Origin: Candidatus Sulfopaludibacter sp. SbA3 | Lineage (GTDB): Bacteria; Acidobacteriota; Terriglobia; Bryobacterales; Bryobacteraceae | Length of the DNA stretch: 48,358 bases | Direction: 5' to 3' | NCBI GenBank assembly: GCA_945893365.1 | Contig: CAMDED010000048.1 | Location: 1 to 48,358, forward strand | Part shown: positions 28,287 to 36,732 of the stretch, in pieces | Numbering within the stretch: the stretch's first letter is position 1 | Layout: each line of letters starts with the position of its first letter | Translations under genes and position numbers: made by a program | Notes under the pieces: model-generated | The model's database searches: none | What the model was told of the DNA's origin: nothing | Seen by the model: the letters and a program-made list of their open reading frames with translations, nothing else

Positions 28287-29220
28287 TCGCCTGAAAGTCT
28301 TCACCGGAAACGCGAACGCCGCGCTCGCCTCCGAGGTGTGCGAAAACCTCGGAATCGACGTGGCGAGCGCCATGGTGAAGATTTTCTCCGACGGCGAGAT
28401 CTACGTGCAGATCCAGGAAAACGTGCGCGGCGCCGACGTCTTCATCGTGCAGCCCACCTGCACGCCGGTCGAACGCCACATCATGGAGCTGCTGCTCATG
28501 ATGGACGCGCTCAAGCGCGCCTCGGCGCAACGCATCACGGCCGTGCTTCCGTATTATGGTTACGCGCGGCAGGATCGCAAAGACCGTCCGCGCATGCCGA
28601 TTTCGGCGAAACTGGTGGCCCGTCTCCTCGAGACCGCCGGCGCAAACCGCATTCTTGCGCTCGATCTGCACGCCGCCCAGATCCAGGGTTTTTTCGATAT
28701 CCCCGTGGATCACCTTTTCGCGCTCCCCGTGATGATCGATTACTTCAAGCCCCTCGACGTGCCGAATCTTACGGTGGTCTCGCCCGATGCGGGCGGCGTC
28801 GAGCGGGCGCGCGCCTTTGCGAAGCGGCTGAACGCTCCCCTTGCGATCATCGACAAGCGGCGCGAAGAAGTCAATGTGGCGGAAGTCATGAACGTCATCG
28901 GCTCCGTGGAGGATCGCAATTGCCTGATTGTGGACGATCTGATCGACACCGCCGGAACGCTCGTGAAGGCGGCCGAAGCGCTGCTTGAAAAGGGGGCCGG
29001 GAGCGTCTCCGCCTGCGCGACGCACGCCGTGCTCTCCGGACCGGCGCTGGAACGTATTGAAGAGTCGAACTTGAAGGAAGTTGTATTCACGAATTCCATT
29101 CCCATGTCCGAAGCCGCCCGCGCTTCGAAGCGCCTGCGCGCGCTTTCGGTTGCGCCGCTGCTTGCGAGCGCGATTCAGGCCATCCATGGGGAAACGTCGG
29201 TTAGCGGTTTGTTTATTTGA
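28276..29220 (+). CDS. prs: Ribose-phosphate pyrophosphokinase
   Basis: Makes PRPP from ribose 5-phosphate and ATP for nucleotide, His and Trp synthesis; 314 residues, family length. The start at 28,276 (MHYDRLKVFTGNANAALASEV) matches the conserved N-terminus. Motifs are FSDGEIYVQIQENVRGADVFIVQPT, YYGYARQDRKDRPRMPISAKLVARLLETAGANRILALDLHAAQIQGFF, VVSPDAGGVERARAFAKRL and the PRPP-binding loop NCLIVDDLIDTAGTLVKAAEAL. It lies upstream of rplY and pth, a common association. Confidence 0.96.
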   Translation: MHYDRLKVFTGNANAALASEVCENLGIDVASAMVKIFSDGEIYVQIQENVRGADVFIVQPTCTPVERHIMELLLMMDALKRASAQRITAVLPYYGYARQDRKDRPRMPISAKLVARLLETAGANRILALDLHAAQIQGFFDIPVDHLFALPVMIDYFKPLDVPNLTVVSPDAGGVERARAFAKRLNAPLAIIDKRREEVNVAEVMNVIGSVEDRNCLIVDDLIDTAGTLVKAAEALLEKGAGSVSACATHAVLSGPALERIEESNLKEVVFTNSIPMSEAARASKRLRALSVAPLLASAIQAIHGETSVSGLFI

Positions 29221-29318
29221 GGCTGTTTATTTTCAGGTTTGGAAATCGCCGGTCCCGGCAACCCACGTCAGCCCGCCATGCGGGTGAACGGACTTGACGC
29301 CCGGCAGGGAGAAGACGA

Positions 29319-30005
29319 ATGAGAAAAGACATCACGGTGGCCGCCGAGCCGCGCGCCACCAGAGGCAAGAACGAGGCGCGGCGAAGCCGCGTGCGCGGCG
29401 TGATTCCCGCGGTGCTTTACGGCGCGTTCAAAGACGCCGTTCCGGTAACGATCAGCCCGAAGGATCTGGGACGCATCCTCCACAGCAACACGGGCCACAA
29501 CACGATTTTCAACCTCGACGTGGCCGGAACGGAGAATACGCCGGTCATGATCGTCGACTGGCAGTACGATCCCGTGAAAGACAACCTCCTGCACGCGGAC
29601 CTGAAGCGGATCGACCTCACGAAGCGCATCCGGGTCGGCGTTCCCGTGGTTACCGAGGGCGAGGCGAAGGGTATCAAGCTGCAAGGCGGCCTGCTCGAGA
29701 TCATCACGCGCGAAGTTGAGATCGAGTGCCTGCCGGACGATATTCCGGAGCACTTTGTGGTGGACGTCACGGAGTTGATGATCGGGCAGAGCAAGCGGGC
29801 GGGGGAGATTCCACTGGTTGGAACGTCCAAGCTGATCAGCGCGCCGGATGCGGTGATCGCCCACGTCGTGGCTCTCCGCGTCGAAGTGGTTGCCACGCCC
29901 GACGTGGTTGAACCCGTCGCCGCCGCCGGAGCCGAGCCGGAAGTGATCAAGAAGGGCAAGAAGGAAGAAGAGCCCGCCGCGGACGCTAAGCCCAAGAAGA
30001 AGTAG
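29319..30005 (+). CDS. rplY: 50S ribosomal protein L25/general stress protein Ctc
   Basis: A 228-residue bL25 of the long TL5/CTC type. The N-terminal domain (KNEARRSRVRGVIPAVLYGAFKDAVPVTISPKDLGRIL) binds 5S rRNA. The C-terminal beta domain (RVGVPVVTEGEAKGIKLQGGLLEIITREVEIECLPDDIPEHFVVDVTEL) distinguishes CTC from the short form. A charged Lys/Glu/Ala tail (about 30 residues) ends the protein. RBS GGGAGAA precedes the ATG; pth follows after 6 bases. Confidence 0.95.
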   Translation: MRKDITVAAEPRATRGKNEARRSRVRGVIPAVLYGAFKDAVPVTISPKDLGRILHSNTGHNTIFNLDVAGTENTPVMIVDWQYDPVKDNLLHADLKRIDLTKRIRVGVPVVTEGEAKGIKLQGGLLEIITREVEIECLPDDIPEHFVVDVTELMIGQSKRAGEIPLVGTSKLISAPDAVIAHVVALRVEVVATPDVVEPVAAAGAEPEVIKKGKKEEEPAADAKPKKK

Positions 30006-30011
30006 AGCGGC

Positions 30012-30602
30012 ATGCATCTGGTGGTGGGGCTTGGCAACCCGGGCGAGGAGTACCGCCGGACTCCGCATAATATGGGTTTCATGGTGGTCGACCGGCTGGC
30101 GGAAAGAAACGGAATCCGGCTGGGCAGGAAAGACTCGAAAGCGCTCACGGGCGTGGGCGAGATTTCAGGCAAGCCCGTGATGCTGGCCAAGCCGCAAACG
30201 TTCATGAATTTGAGCGGTACGTCGGTCGGGCCGCTGATGGAAAAGCATCGGATCGGGATTCAGGATCTGATTGCCGTGTTCGACGAGTTGAACCTCCCCT
30301 GGGGGAGTTTACGGGTCCGGCCGGGCGGTTCGGCCGGCGGGCATAACGGCGTTATTTCGCTGATCGGCTCGCTTGGGACTCAGGAGTTTTGCCGCGTCAG
30401 GCTGGGAGTTCATCCCGGCCGCCCGGTGAATGATAGCGTGCAGTACTTGCTCGGGCCGGTAAAGCGCTCGCTTGACAAGGAATTGGACGAGATTGCCGGC
30501 CATGCGGCCGAAGCGGTCGAATCCATAATCGCCGAAGGCGTCGAAAAGTCCATGACGAAATATAATCGTCGCGCCCAAGGCTCAAATAAAGAGGATGAAT
30601 GA
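30012..30602 (+). CDS. pth: Peptidyl-tRNA hydrolase
   Basis: Releases tRNA from prematurely dropped peptidyl-tRNA; 196 residues. Signatures are [27 protein letters not shown], with the catalytic His in TPHNMGF, then [11 protein letters not shown], the catalytic Asp in [25 protein letters not shown], and RVRLGVHPG. The stop overlaps the rpsF ATG (ATGA), which couples it to the ribosomal protein genes. Confidence 0.96.
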   Translation: MHLVVGLGNPGEEYRRTPHNMGFMVVDRLAERNGIRLGRKDSKALTGVGEISGKPVMLAKPQTFMNLSGTSVGPLMEKHRIGIQDLIAVFDELNLPWGSLRVRPGGSAGGHNGVISLIGSLGTQEFCRVRLGVHPGRPVNDSVQYLLGPVKRSLDKELDEIAGHAAEAVESIIAEGVEKSMTKYNRRAQGSNKEDE

Positions 30603-31027
30603 GGATTTACGAAGAGTTGTTTATCGTGAAGCCGGACGCCACCGAAGAGGAGATCGACGCTCTCATCGAGCAGATGAAAGCGGTGATCGCCGCGGATGGC
30701 GGAACGGTTGACAAAGTCGACAAGTGGGGCAAGCGGAAGCTGGCCTACCGCGTGGACAAGCACAAGGAAGGGCACTATGTGCTGTTCCAGTTCACCTGCG
30801 AAGCCGCGGCGGTCAAGGAATTCGAGCGGCGGCTGCGCGTGGCGGACTCCGTGATCAAGTTCCTGACGGTGCGCATCGACCTGACGCTGAAGCGTTTGGA
30901 CAAGCGCAAGAAACAGCGCGACAAGCGTGCCGCGCGAAAGGCTACGGCTGCGCCGGCGGTCTCGCCCTCGCTGCCTTCGGTAGCGCAACAGATGCTGGGC
31001 GAACCTTTGCCCGAGAAGGAGAGCTAA
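30599..31027 (+). CDS. rpsF: 30S ribosomal protein S6
   Basis: A 142-residue bS6. The core ([68 protein letters not shown]) is followed by a longer Lys/Ala/Pro-rich C-terminal tail of about 40 residues. It forms a complex with S18 on the 30S platform. The start overlaps pth; TAA stop one base before rpsR. Confidence 0.96.
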   Translation: MRIYEELFIVKPDATEEEIDALIEQMKAVIAADGGTVDKVDKWGKRKLAYRVDKHKEGHYVLFQFTCEAAAVKEFERRLRVADSVIKFLTVRIDLTLKRLDKRKKQRDKRAARKATAAPAVSPSLPSVAQQMLGEPLPEKES

Positions 31028-31028
31028 G

Positions 31029-31328
31029 ATGGCGGAATCGAAAGGAAGACCGGGAAGCGCGGGGCAGCGTCCGACCGGCGGCGACAAGGCAGTCGCGACG
31101 AACAAGAAGCAGTATTTCCGGCGTAAGAAGGTGTGCCGCTTCTGCGTCGAGAAGATGGACGACATCAATTACAAGGACGTCAAGATGCTCAACGCGTTCA
31201 TCGCCGAGCGCGGAAAGATCGTCCCGCGCCGCATCTCGGGCGTATGCACGCCGCATCAGCGCAGACTGAGCGACGCGATCAAGAAGGCGCGCAATATTGC
31301 GCTTCTGCCGTTCGCGGCGCCGTTTTAG
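31029..31328 (+). CDS. rpsR: 30S ribosomal protein S18
   Basis: A 99-residue bS18 with a basic N-terminal extension (about 30 residues). The core [69 protein letters not shown] is diagnostic. The CxxC-type cysteines ([12 protein letters not shown]) are of the zinc-ribbon C+ form. TAG stop. Confidence 0.96.
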   Translation: MAESKGRPGSAGQRPTGGDKAVATNKKQYFRRKKVCRFCVEKMDDINYKDVKMLNAFIAERGKIVPRRISGVCTPHQRRLSDAIKKARNIALLPFAAPF

Positions 31329-31358
31329 CGCATGAACCGGCCGGGCGGGGCGGGCCGA

Positions 31359-31389
31359 GGAGCGCGGGCTTTCGTCCGCATGGCGCTCC
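31359..31389 (+). promoter_or_regulatory. Stable hairpin between rpsR and rplI
   Basis: An outer 7-bp stem GGAGCGC/GCGCTCC encloses an inner 4-bp stem with a TTTC loop, in a 139-base gap that separates rpsR from rplI. No U-tract follows. It may be an RNA-processing or regulatory structure that adjusts L9 relative to S6 and S18. Confidence 0.35.
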
Positions 31390-31467
31390 GCGCAGGCAAG
31401 CGCCCGCCAGACAAGGGGCTTGGGCCGTGTTCGGCAGTGAAAAGTAAATGCCATCGAGGAAAAGAAA

Positions 31468-31914
31468 ATGGAAGTCATTCTCAAAGAAGATATCGCTAAC
31501 TTAGGGCAGCGCGGCGACATGGTGAAAGTCGCCGCCGGATACGCCCGCAATTTCCTGCTGCCGAAGCGGTTCGCCGTGGCGGCAAGCGAGTCCAACAAGA
31601 AGATCATCGAGCAGGAGCGTCAGGCCCACTTGCGGCGCGACGCGAAGCAGCAGAACGAGGCCGAGGATCTGTCGAAACTGCTGGGCGGCGTGACGGTCAC
31701 GATCTCGCAGAAAGCGGGCGAGAACGACCAGTTGTTCGGCTCGGTCACCTCCAAGGACATTGCCGAAGCGCTTGAAGCGAAAAGCTTCACCATCGACCGG
31801 CGTAAGATCGAACTCGACGAGCCGATCAAGTCGCTCGGCGAACACAAGGTAACCGTGAAACTGCACCGCGCCGTGAGCATCGAAATCACGGTCGTGGTGG
31901 CCAGGGACGTGTAG
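31468..31914 (+). CDS. rplI: 50S ribosomal protein L9
   Basis: A 148-residue bL9, normal length. The N-terminal domain (MEVILKEDIANLGQRGDMVKVAAGYARNFLLPKRFAVAAS) is followed by the long connecting helix (KKIIEQERQAHLRRDAKQQNEAEDLSKLL) and the C-terminal domain (LFGSVTSKDIAEALEAKSFTIDRRKIELDEPIKSLGEHKVTVKLH). The RBS region GAGGAAAAG lies upstream. TAG stop, 19 bases before the SDR gene. Confidence 0.96.
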   Translation: MEVILKEDIANLGQRGDMVKVAAGYARNFLLPKRFAVAASESNKKIIEQERQAHLRRDAKQQNEAEDLSKLLGGVTVTISQKAGENDQLFGSVTSKDIAEALEAKSFTIDRRKIELDEPIKSLGEHKVTVKLHRAVSIEITVVVARDV

Positions 31915-31933
31915 CGAGGAGACCGGCTCACTC

Positions 31934-32674
31934 ATGTTTCAACTCGAAGGACAGACGGCCATCGTCACGGGCGCGGCCACGGGTATCGGCGAGGCGATTG
32001 CACGCCGTCTGGCACGGGCCGGAGCCACGGTAGCAGTGGCCGATCTGGACCTGGATGGGGCATCGGAGGTGGCGCGCTCGATCGGCGGCGCCTCGTTCGG
32101 CCTAAAGCTCGACATCACAAGTTCCGCTTCGGCGAACCAAGCCGTCGCGGAAGCGATCGCGCGCACGGGGCGCGTGGATATTCTGGTGAACAACGCCGGA
32201 ATCGCGGGCAAGGCGGCCCCGCTCTGGGAGCAGACCGACGAGGACTGGCAGAAGGTGATCGCGGTCAATATGACGGGCGTATTCAACTGCTGCCGCGCCG
32301 TGATCCTGCACATGCGGGAGCGAAAGTACGGGCGCATTGTCAACATCGCGTCGATCGCGGGGAAAGAGGGCAACCCGAACATGACGGGTTACTCCGCCAC
32401 CAAGGCCGCGGTAATCGGCTTCACCAAGTCGATGGCGAAGGAGGTGGCCACCGAAGGCATCTGCGTGAACAGCGTGACGCCGGCGGTGATTCGCACAAAG
32501 ATACTCGAGCAGTTGACGGAGGCGCAGATCAGCTACATGACCGACAAGATTCCCATGCGGCGTACCGGGACGCCCGAGGAAATCGCGGCCATCGTGCATT
32601 TTCTCTCCAGCCCCGAATGCTCGTTCGTCACGGCGCAATGCTACGACGCCTCCGGCGGCCGGGCCACGTACTAA
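31934..32674 (+). CDS. Short-chain dehydrogenase/reductase (FabG-like)
   Basis: A 246-residue classical SDR. The NAD(P)-binding TGAATGIGEAIARRLA, the NNAG motif (VNNAGIAG), the catalytic Ser in NIASIAGKEG and YSATK (Tyr/Lys) are all present. Asp at the end of the second strand (VADLDLDG) favours NAD over NADP. The length and C-terminus (YDASGGRATY) fit sugar or keto-acid dehydrogenases as well as 3-oxoacyl reductases, so the substrate is open. It follows rplI closely and ends in TAA. Confidence 0.9.
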   Translation: MFQLEGQTAIVTGAATGIGEAIARRLARAGATVAVADLDLDGASEVARSIGGASFGLKLDITSSASANQAVAEAIARTGRVDILVNNAGIAGKAAPLWEQTDEDWQKVIAVNMTGVFNCCRAVILHMRERKYGRIVNIASIAGKEGNPNMTGYSATKAAVIGFTKSMAKEVATEGICVNSVTPAVIRTKILEQLTEAQISYMTDKIPMRRTGTPEEIAAIVHFLSSPECSFVTAQCYDASGGRATY

Positions 32675-32755
32675 GGGTCTGTCACCAAAACAACGGCTGC
32701 AATTGGAGAGGGAGCAGGCATCGTCTGTCGGTCCGCCTTTCGGGCTTTCGCGCGG

Positions 32756-32788
32756 GGCAGGCCACTAACGGCGATGGTCCGCCCCACC
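32756..32788 (+). repeat. Dispersed intergenic repeat, copy 1
   Basis: 33 bases that match 40,634-40,666 at 27 positions. They begin GGCAGGC and end CCGCCCCACC, in the convergent gap between the SDR and diguanylate cyclase genes. A GC-rich palindrome (GCCGGC-TTAC-GGCCGGC) follows at 32,798-32,814. Confidence 0.6.
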
Positions 32789-32851
32789 CTGAAGAGCGCC
32801 GGCTTACGGCCGGCCAGGTTTGGGCAGAGCTACGCCGGCCTTAGGCCAGCC

Positions 32852-33937
32852 TTAGGCCGTGCCCACCAACACATCCTCCGGCGATTCGACGATCCTTGCC
32901 ACGGGCGTCTCGCGCGCCGCTACAGCCAACATGCCTTTCTTCAGCCTCTTTTGCGCGTACATCGCGGCGTCGGCATCCCGCCACGCCTTTTCAAGGCTGA
33001 GAGGCGGCCTGCGCATCCCGACGCCGCACGAGGCGTCCACTTGAGCTTCCAACAGCGCCTCGCGCAGCCGTTCCACTAAACCGTCCGCCCCGGCCCGATC
33101 GCACTCGACGCCGAGCACGGCAAACTCATCGCCGCCCACGCGCGCCACAATATCCTGCTGCCGCGCACTGCCCCGGAGCGCGATCGCCGCCCGGCGTAAG
33201 AGCTCGTCCCCGCTGGAATGGCCTTCCTTGTCGTTGGTGAGCTTTAGAGTGTCGAGGTCGACCGCCACCACACATGCCGGATGCCCATACCGCAAGCAGC
33301 GCTTATCCTCAGCCGCCAGGAGCTGGTCCCAGCCGCGCCGGTTATACAACCCGGTCAGTGAGTCGCTGAGCGTTTCGAGATGTTCGCGTTCCACTTGGCT
33401 ATTCAGCTCTTTGGCGTGAAAATCGGCTTCGAGGAGCGAGCTCAGCAGCGCGGCCAGCATTTCGACGAGTGGGAGATCGGCCGTGATGACGTCGGGTTGA
33501 GGTACGGGATGAAACCCGCACAGCGTCCCAAACAACGTGCCGTCGCCACGCGTGAGCGGCACGCCAATATAGGCCCCCACGTGAAGGCGCCGGGCAAAGG
33601 GCGCCGAGAGATAGGCTGGGACCGCGGCGCACCGGGGGGCGATCCGCGGACCACGGCCGAGCACCATCTGCGAGCAGAGGGAGTCCGACCACGGAAGGAC
33701 CGTGGCTTCCTTCAACCCGTATCCGTGATCCTCCGCTTGGACTACGATCCAGTCATCACCCTTGGTGCGAATTACCATCCAGATATCGAACCCGAGCCGG
33801 GCGTAGAGGAATGCCAGCACGGAGGACGCCGCGCCACGAAAATCCGCGGGAGGAATGCCGAAGATCTTACTCGCTTCACGCACAACGCCCGTTTTGCCTT
33901 CGAGCAGTTGGTTCAATGCAGTGACACTAGCGGCCAT
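32852..33937 (-). CDS. Diguanylate cyclase, GAF-like plus GGDEF
   Basis: A 361-residue soluble cyclase that makes cyclic di-GMP from GTP. The N-terminal 170 or so residues look like a GAF sensor (VLAFLYARLGFDIWMVIRTKGDDW...LHVGAYIGVPLTRGDGTLFGTLCGF). The GGDEF domain follows (LSDSLTGLYNRRGWDQLL, VDLDTLKLTND, then RVGGDEFAVLG). An RxxD inhibitory site (RQQD) sits five residues before GGDEF, so product inhibition is likely. The start is taken as ATG at 33,937 (MAASVTALNQLL); the frame extends to 33,973. Confidence 0.92.
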   Translation of the reverse strand: MAASVTALNQLLEGKTGVVREASKIFGIPPADFRGAASSVLAFLYARLGFDIWMVIRTKGDDWIVVQAEDHGYGLKEATVLPWSDSLCSQMVLGRGPRIAPRCAAVPAYLSAPFARRLHVGAYIGVPLTRGDGTLFGTLCGFHPVPQPDVITADLPLVEMLAALLSSLLEADFHAKELNSQVEREHLETLSDSLTGLYNRRGWDQLLAAEDKRCLRYGHPACVVAVDLDTLKLTNDKEGHSSGDELLRRAAIALRGSARQQDIVARVGGDEFAVLGVECDRAGADGLVERLREALLEAQVDASCGVGMRRPPLSLEKAWRDADAAMYAQKRLKKGMLAVAARETPVARIVESPEDVLVGTA

Positions 33938-34306
33938 TATCGAAGCAACCCTTCGGCGAACGAAGCAAATCAACGAGCGGAAACAGAACTGTTCCTGCTA
34001 TCTCCAGCCCGATCCGCTTCTTGGTAGTCGCGGACTATTTTCGCCATCCTCGCTTACATCATCGGAGTTTTTCGGAAAAGACTTTATAGTGCGAGTCGAA
34101 ACTACTCCGTATTCACTAGCCCTCTGACTTCGAGGGTGGTATTTCCAAGGGGATTGCGGGCCTTGAGGCAGGAGCGGACCAAGAGCGGGAAGGGCGCGAA
34201 TCGAGCGGCGAGGAGGCGCGCCACCCGGGCAGGTCGATCAACTCGCCTGACCCTAATTTCGACGATGCCGGAAAGTAACGGAGCGAATTACCTGACGGAC
34301 CGTGCG
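33938..34306. other. Intergenic stretch upstream of the DUF1080 gene
   Basis: Divergent control region for the diguanylate cyclase (minus) and the DUF1080-like gene (plus). Open frames continue into it but lack family character. I see no convincing promoter, RNA gene or repeat. Confidence 0.4.
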
Positions 34307-34936
34307 ATGATATTACGCATGAGAATTTGGATCGCGTTTCTCGCCGCCATCACCATATGTTCGGCTGCCGGGCGCAAGCAGCTTTTCAACGGCAAGAACC
34401 TCGATGGGTGGTCGATGACCGGTCCCGGGCAGTTCGTCGTCGAGAGCGGGATGATGAAGACCGAGGGTGGAATGGGCCTGCTCTGGTACAAGGGTGAGCG
34501 GTTCGGCAACTGCACGATTCGCCTTGTTTTCAAGACCAGTGGGCCGCGAGACAACTCCGGTCTCTACATCCGGCTCGCGGAGGAGCCGCGCGACCCCTGG
34601 TATGCCGTCCACAACGGATACGAAGTGCAGATCGACGCCGCCGGCGACGAATGGCATTCGACCGGCGCGCTCTATTCGTTAAGCAAAGTGTCGAAGCGCG
34701 CGCAAAAACCCACTGGCGAGTGGAACACCATGGAGATCGCGTTACGCGGCCAAAAAACCATCGTTACGCTGAATGGCGAAATTGTGAACGAGTTCGTGGG
34801 CGATCGGGCCGTACCCGAGCGAAAGCAATGGTTTGAACCCGTGCGCGGGCCTCGGCCGGATGCGGGGTTCATCGGCCTTCAAAACCACGACCAACGCTCG
34901 ACCGTCTATTTCAGGGAAGTCAGCGTTAGCCGCTGA
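34307..34936 (+). CDS. Secreted DUF1080-like (3-keto-disaccharide hydrolase family) protein
   Basis: A 209-residue exported beta-jelly-roll protein. A signal peptide (MRIWIAFLAAITICSAAG) precedes FNGKNLDGWSMTGPGQFVVESGMMKTEGG, the typical DUF1080 opening. EVQI preceded by GLYIRLAEEPRDPWYAVHNGY, and GEWNTMEIALRGQKTIVTLNGEIVNEF, complete the pattern. Members are common in acidobacteria and planctomycetes, and some act on 3-keto-glycosides. The start may be 34,307 or 34,319. TGA stop. Confidence 0.88.
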   Translation: MILRMRIWIAFLAAITICSAAGRKQLFNGKNLDGWSMTGPGQFVVESGMMKTEGGMGLLWYKGERFGNCTIRLVFKTSGPRDNSGLYIRLAEEPRDPWYAVHNGYEVQIDAAGDEWHSTGALYSLSKVSKRAQKPTGEWNTMEIALRGQKTIVTLNGEIVNEFVGDRAVPERKQWFEPVRGPRPDAGFIGLQNHDQRSTVYFREVSVSR

Positions 34937-34996
34937 CTTCCCCGCACCACAGGGACCTGGCGGGCGATGGCTGCAAACGCTCCGGTAGTCGCGCGC

Positions 34997-35533
34997 TTAC
35001 TTGCCTTCAATTTCTCCGGCGGTTACTTCCGTCCGCGATCCGGTAGCCGCCCACCTCAGGAAACCGATCAGGTCGGCCAGTTCCTGGGCGTTGTACCCGG
35101 CTGAGGCCGGCGGGTGCTTCCAACTCCGGTTCGACGACACCGAGTACACCTGTTTCGACGCCATCTTGCGAAGCACGGGCGGCGCCTGTCCCAAGTCCCA
35201 GATCTCGATTTCGTCCCCTTGTTTCTGCTTCTGAATGCCGGGGAAGGCGCCGGCGGACGACTTGACCTCCTGGACGTACGCGGTCACCGTCATTTGAATC
35301 GCCATAAGCAGGCCGCGAGGCGCAACGAGCGACGCCATCCTGTTCAGGTCCGGTCCAACCGCGCTGCCCACTCCAGCCATCGTATGGCACGTCCCGCAGG
35401 CCGTTCCTTTCGATGACTTCAAGAACAACTCACGCCCGCGCTCCGCTTGCTTCGTGGGGGGCCGGTTGTCGGCGGCCGTGGCGATCGTCAAGCTCATCGC
35501 AAGACCGAGGGCAACTTTCAGAGTTCGGTGCAT
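34997..35533 (-). CDS. Secreted monoheme cytochrome c
   Basis: A 178-residue periplasmic c-type cytochrome. A signal peptide (MHRTLKVALGLAMSLTIATAA) is followed by GRELFLKSSKGTACGTCHTMAGVGSAVGPDLNRMA with a single CxxCH heme site, and by a C-terminal helix (ELADLIGFLRWAATG). Met in QVYSVSS-adjacent sequence (LRKMASKQ) is a candidate axial ligand. The start is ATG at 35,533; an open frame to 35,695 precedes it without a signal. Such proteins usually pass electrons from periplasmic dehydrogenases; the partner here is unknown. Confidence 0.88.
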   Translation of the reverse strand: MHRTLKVALGLAMSLTIATAADNRPPTKQAERGRELFLKSSKGTACGTCHTMAGVGSAVGPDLNRMASLVAPRGLLMAIQMTVTAYVQEVKSSAGAFPGIQKQKQGDEIEIWDLGQAPPVLRKMASKQVYSVSSNRSWKHPPASAGYNAQELADLIGFLRWAATGSRTEVTAGEIEGK

Positions 35534-35724
35534 ATATCGAAATCCTCCTTCGTAGGCCGCCAGCCTAAGCAAGCGGCTCTTTCTTCGCGAAACGGAAAAT
35601 GCAAGCGGCAGGCCAAACAGGCGCCGCTGACAACAAAGAACTTGGCGGGACTCAGCCGGTCCCTCCGCGTGTGAGAACGAACAGGGACGGGGCATATGCC
35701 GCAGGAACTCCTGGCGTAGTGCCT

Positions 35725-36732
35725 CTACTTGGCGGCGTCGGAAAGCGTGTAGCTTCCAAGCACCTTCATGTAGTTCGCGCGTTCGAATGCGCCCGGGTCG
35801 CTAACCTTTCCCGCGCTCATCGCGCCTTGCATCTGGCGGATGGACTCGTATTCGTGCTCGACGAGCCATTGGTTCAGGTCCACCAGGAGACTCCGGGCGT
35901 AGCCTATCCCATGGTGCAGCAGCGCGGAAGTCGTCATGGCGACTCGCGCGCCGGCCAGCATGCATTTCACGATGTCTTCCGCTGTGTGCACGCCGCCGGT
36001 GATGGCGATATCCGCGGAGATTCGCCCATGCAGCAGCGCCGTCCAGTGCAGACGCGGCAGCAACTCCTGTGAAGTCGACAATTGAAGAGACGGAACGAGG
36101 CTTAACGACTCCAGTTCGAAGTCCGGCTGGTAGAAACGGTTGAAAATCACAACCGCGTCCGCGCCGGCTTGAGCCAGCCTTCGAGCGATATTCGGAATCG
36201 AGGTGAAGTACGGCCCGATCTTGACCGCAAGCGGAATACGGAGTTGGGAGCGAACCTCGCTCACAATCGAGCAATAACGGTCTTCTATAGCCGCGCCGGA
36301 CTGTTCGGGATCGCCCGCAACCTCGTAGAGATTCAATTCGAGCGCATCCGCCCCAGCCTGCTCCATCAACTTGGCGTATCGCACCCAGCCGCCGAGCGAG
36401 ACTCCGTTCAGACTGGCGATTACGGGCAATCGGACGGCCCGCTTCAGCGCCTCGATGTGCTCGAGGTAGCCCTCGGGGCCGATGTTGTAGGACGTCATGT
36501 CCGGAAAGTAGCTCTGCGCTTCCTGCATCTCGACGCCGGAGGCAAGTATCCGGTCGAGGTCGGCGGCCTCCACCTCGATCTGCTCCTCGAACAAAGAATG
36601 GAGCACGACCGCGCCTATACCCGCGTCAGCCATTCGCTGCACGTTATCGACGCTCCTCGAGAGAGGACCGGCCGACGCCACGAGGGGCGACGGCAACTGG
36701 AAGCCGAGATAGCCGGTCGAAAGGTCGATCAC
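35725..36732 (-). CDS. Dihydroorotate dehydrogenase-like flavoprotein
   Basis: A 335-residue FMN-barrel protein of the DHOD-like family. Relevant segments are LGFQLPSPLVASAGPLSRSVDNVQRMADAGIGAVVLHSLFEEQ, VIASLNGVSLGGWVRYAKLMEQAGADALELNLY, VKIGPYFTSIPNIARRLAQAGADAVVIFNRFYQPD and ITGGVHTAEDIVKCMLAGARVAMTTSALL. It starts with GTG, overlapping the TGA of nifJ (GTGA), so the two are co-translated. DHOD-like proteins beside NifJ recur in bacteria; a role in pyrimidine synthesis is not implied. Confidence 0.9.
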   Translation of the reverse strand: MIDLSTGYLGFQLPSPLVASAGPLSRSVDNVQRMADAGIGAVVLHSLFEEQIEVEAADLDRILASGVEMQEAQSYFPDMTSYNIGPEGYLEHIEALKRAVRLPVIASLNGVSLGGWVRYAKLMEQAGADALELNLYEVAGDPEQSGAAIEDRYCSIVSEVRSQLRIPLAVKIGPYFTSIPNIARRLAQAGADAVVIFNRFYQPDFELESLSLVPSLQLSTSQELLPRLHWTALLHGRISADIAITGGVHTAEDIVKCMLAGARVAMTTSALLHHGIGYARSLLVDLNQWLVEHEYESIRQMQGAMSAGKVSDPGAFERANYMKVLGSYTLSDAAK

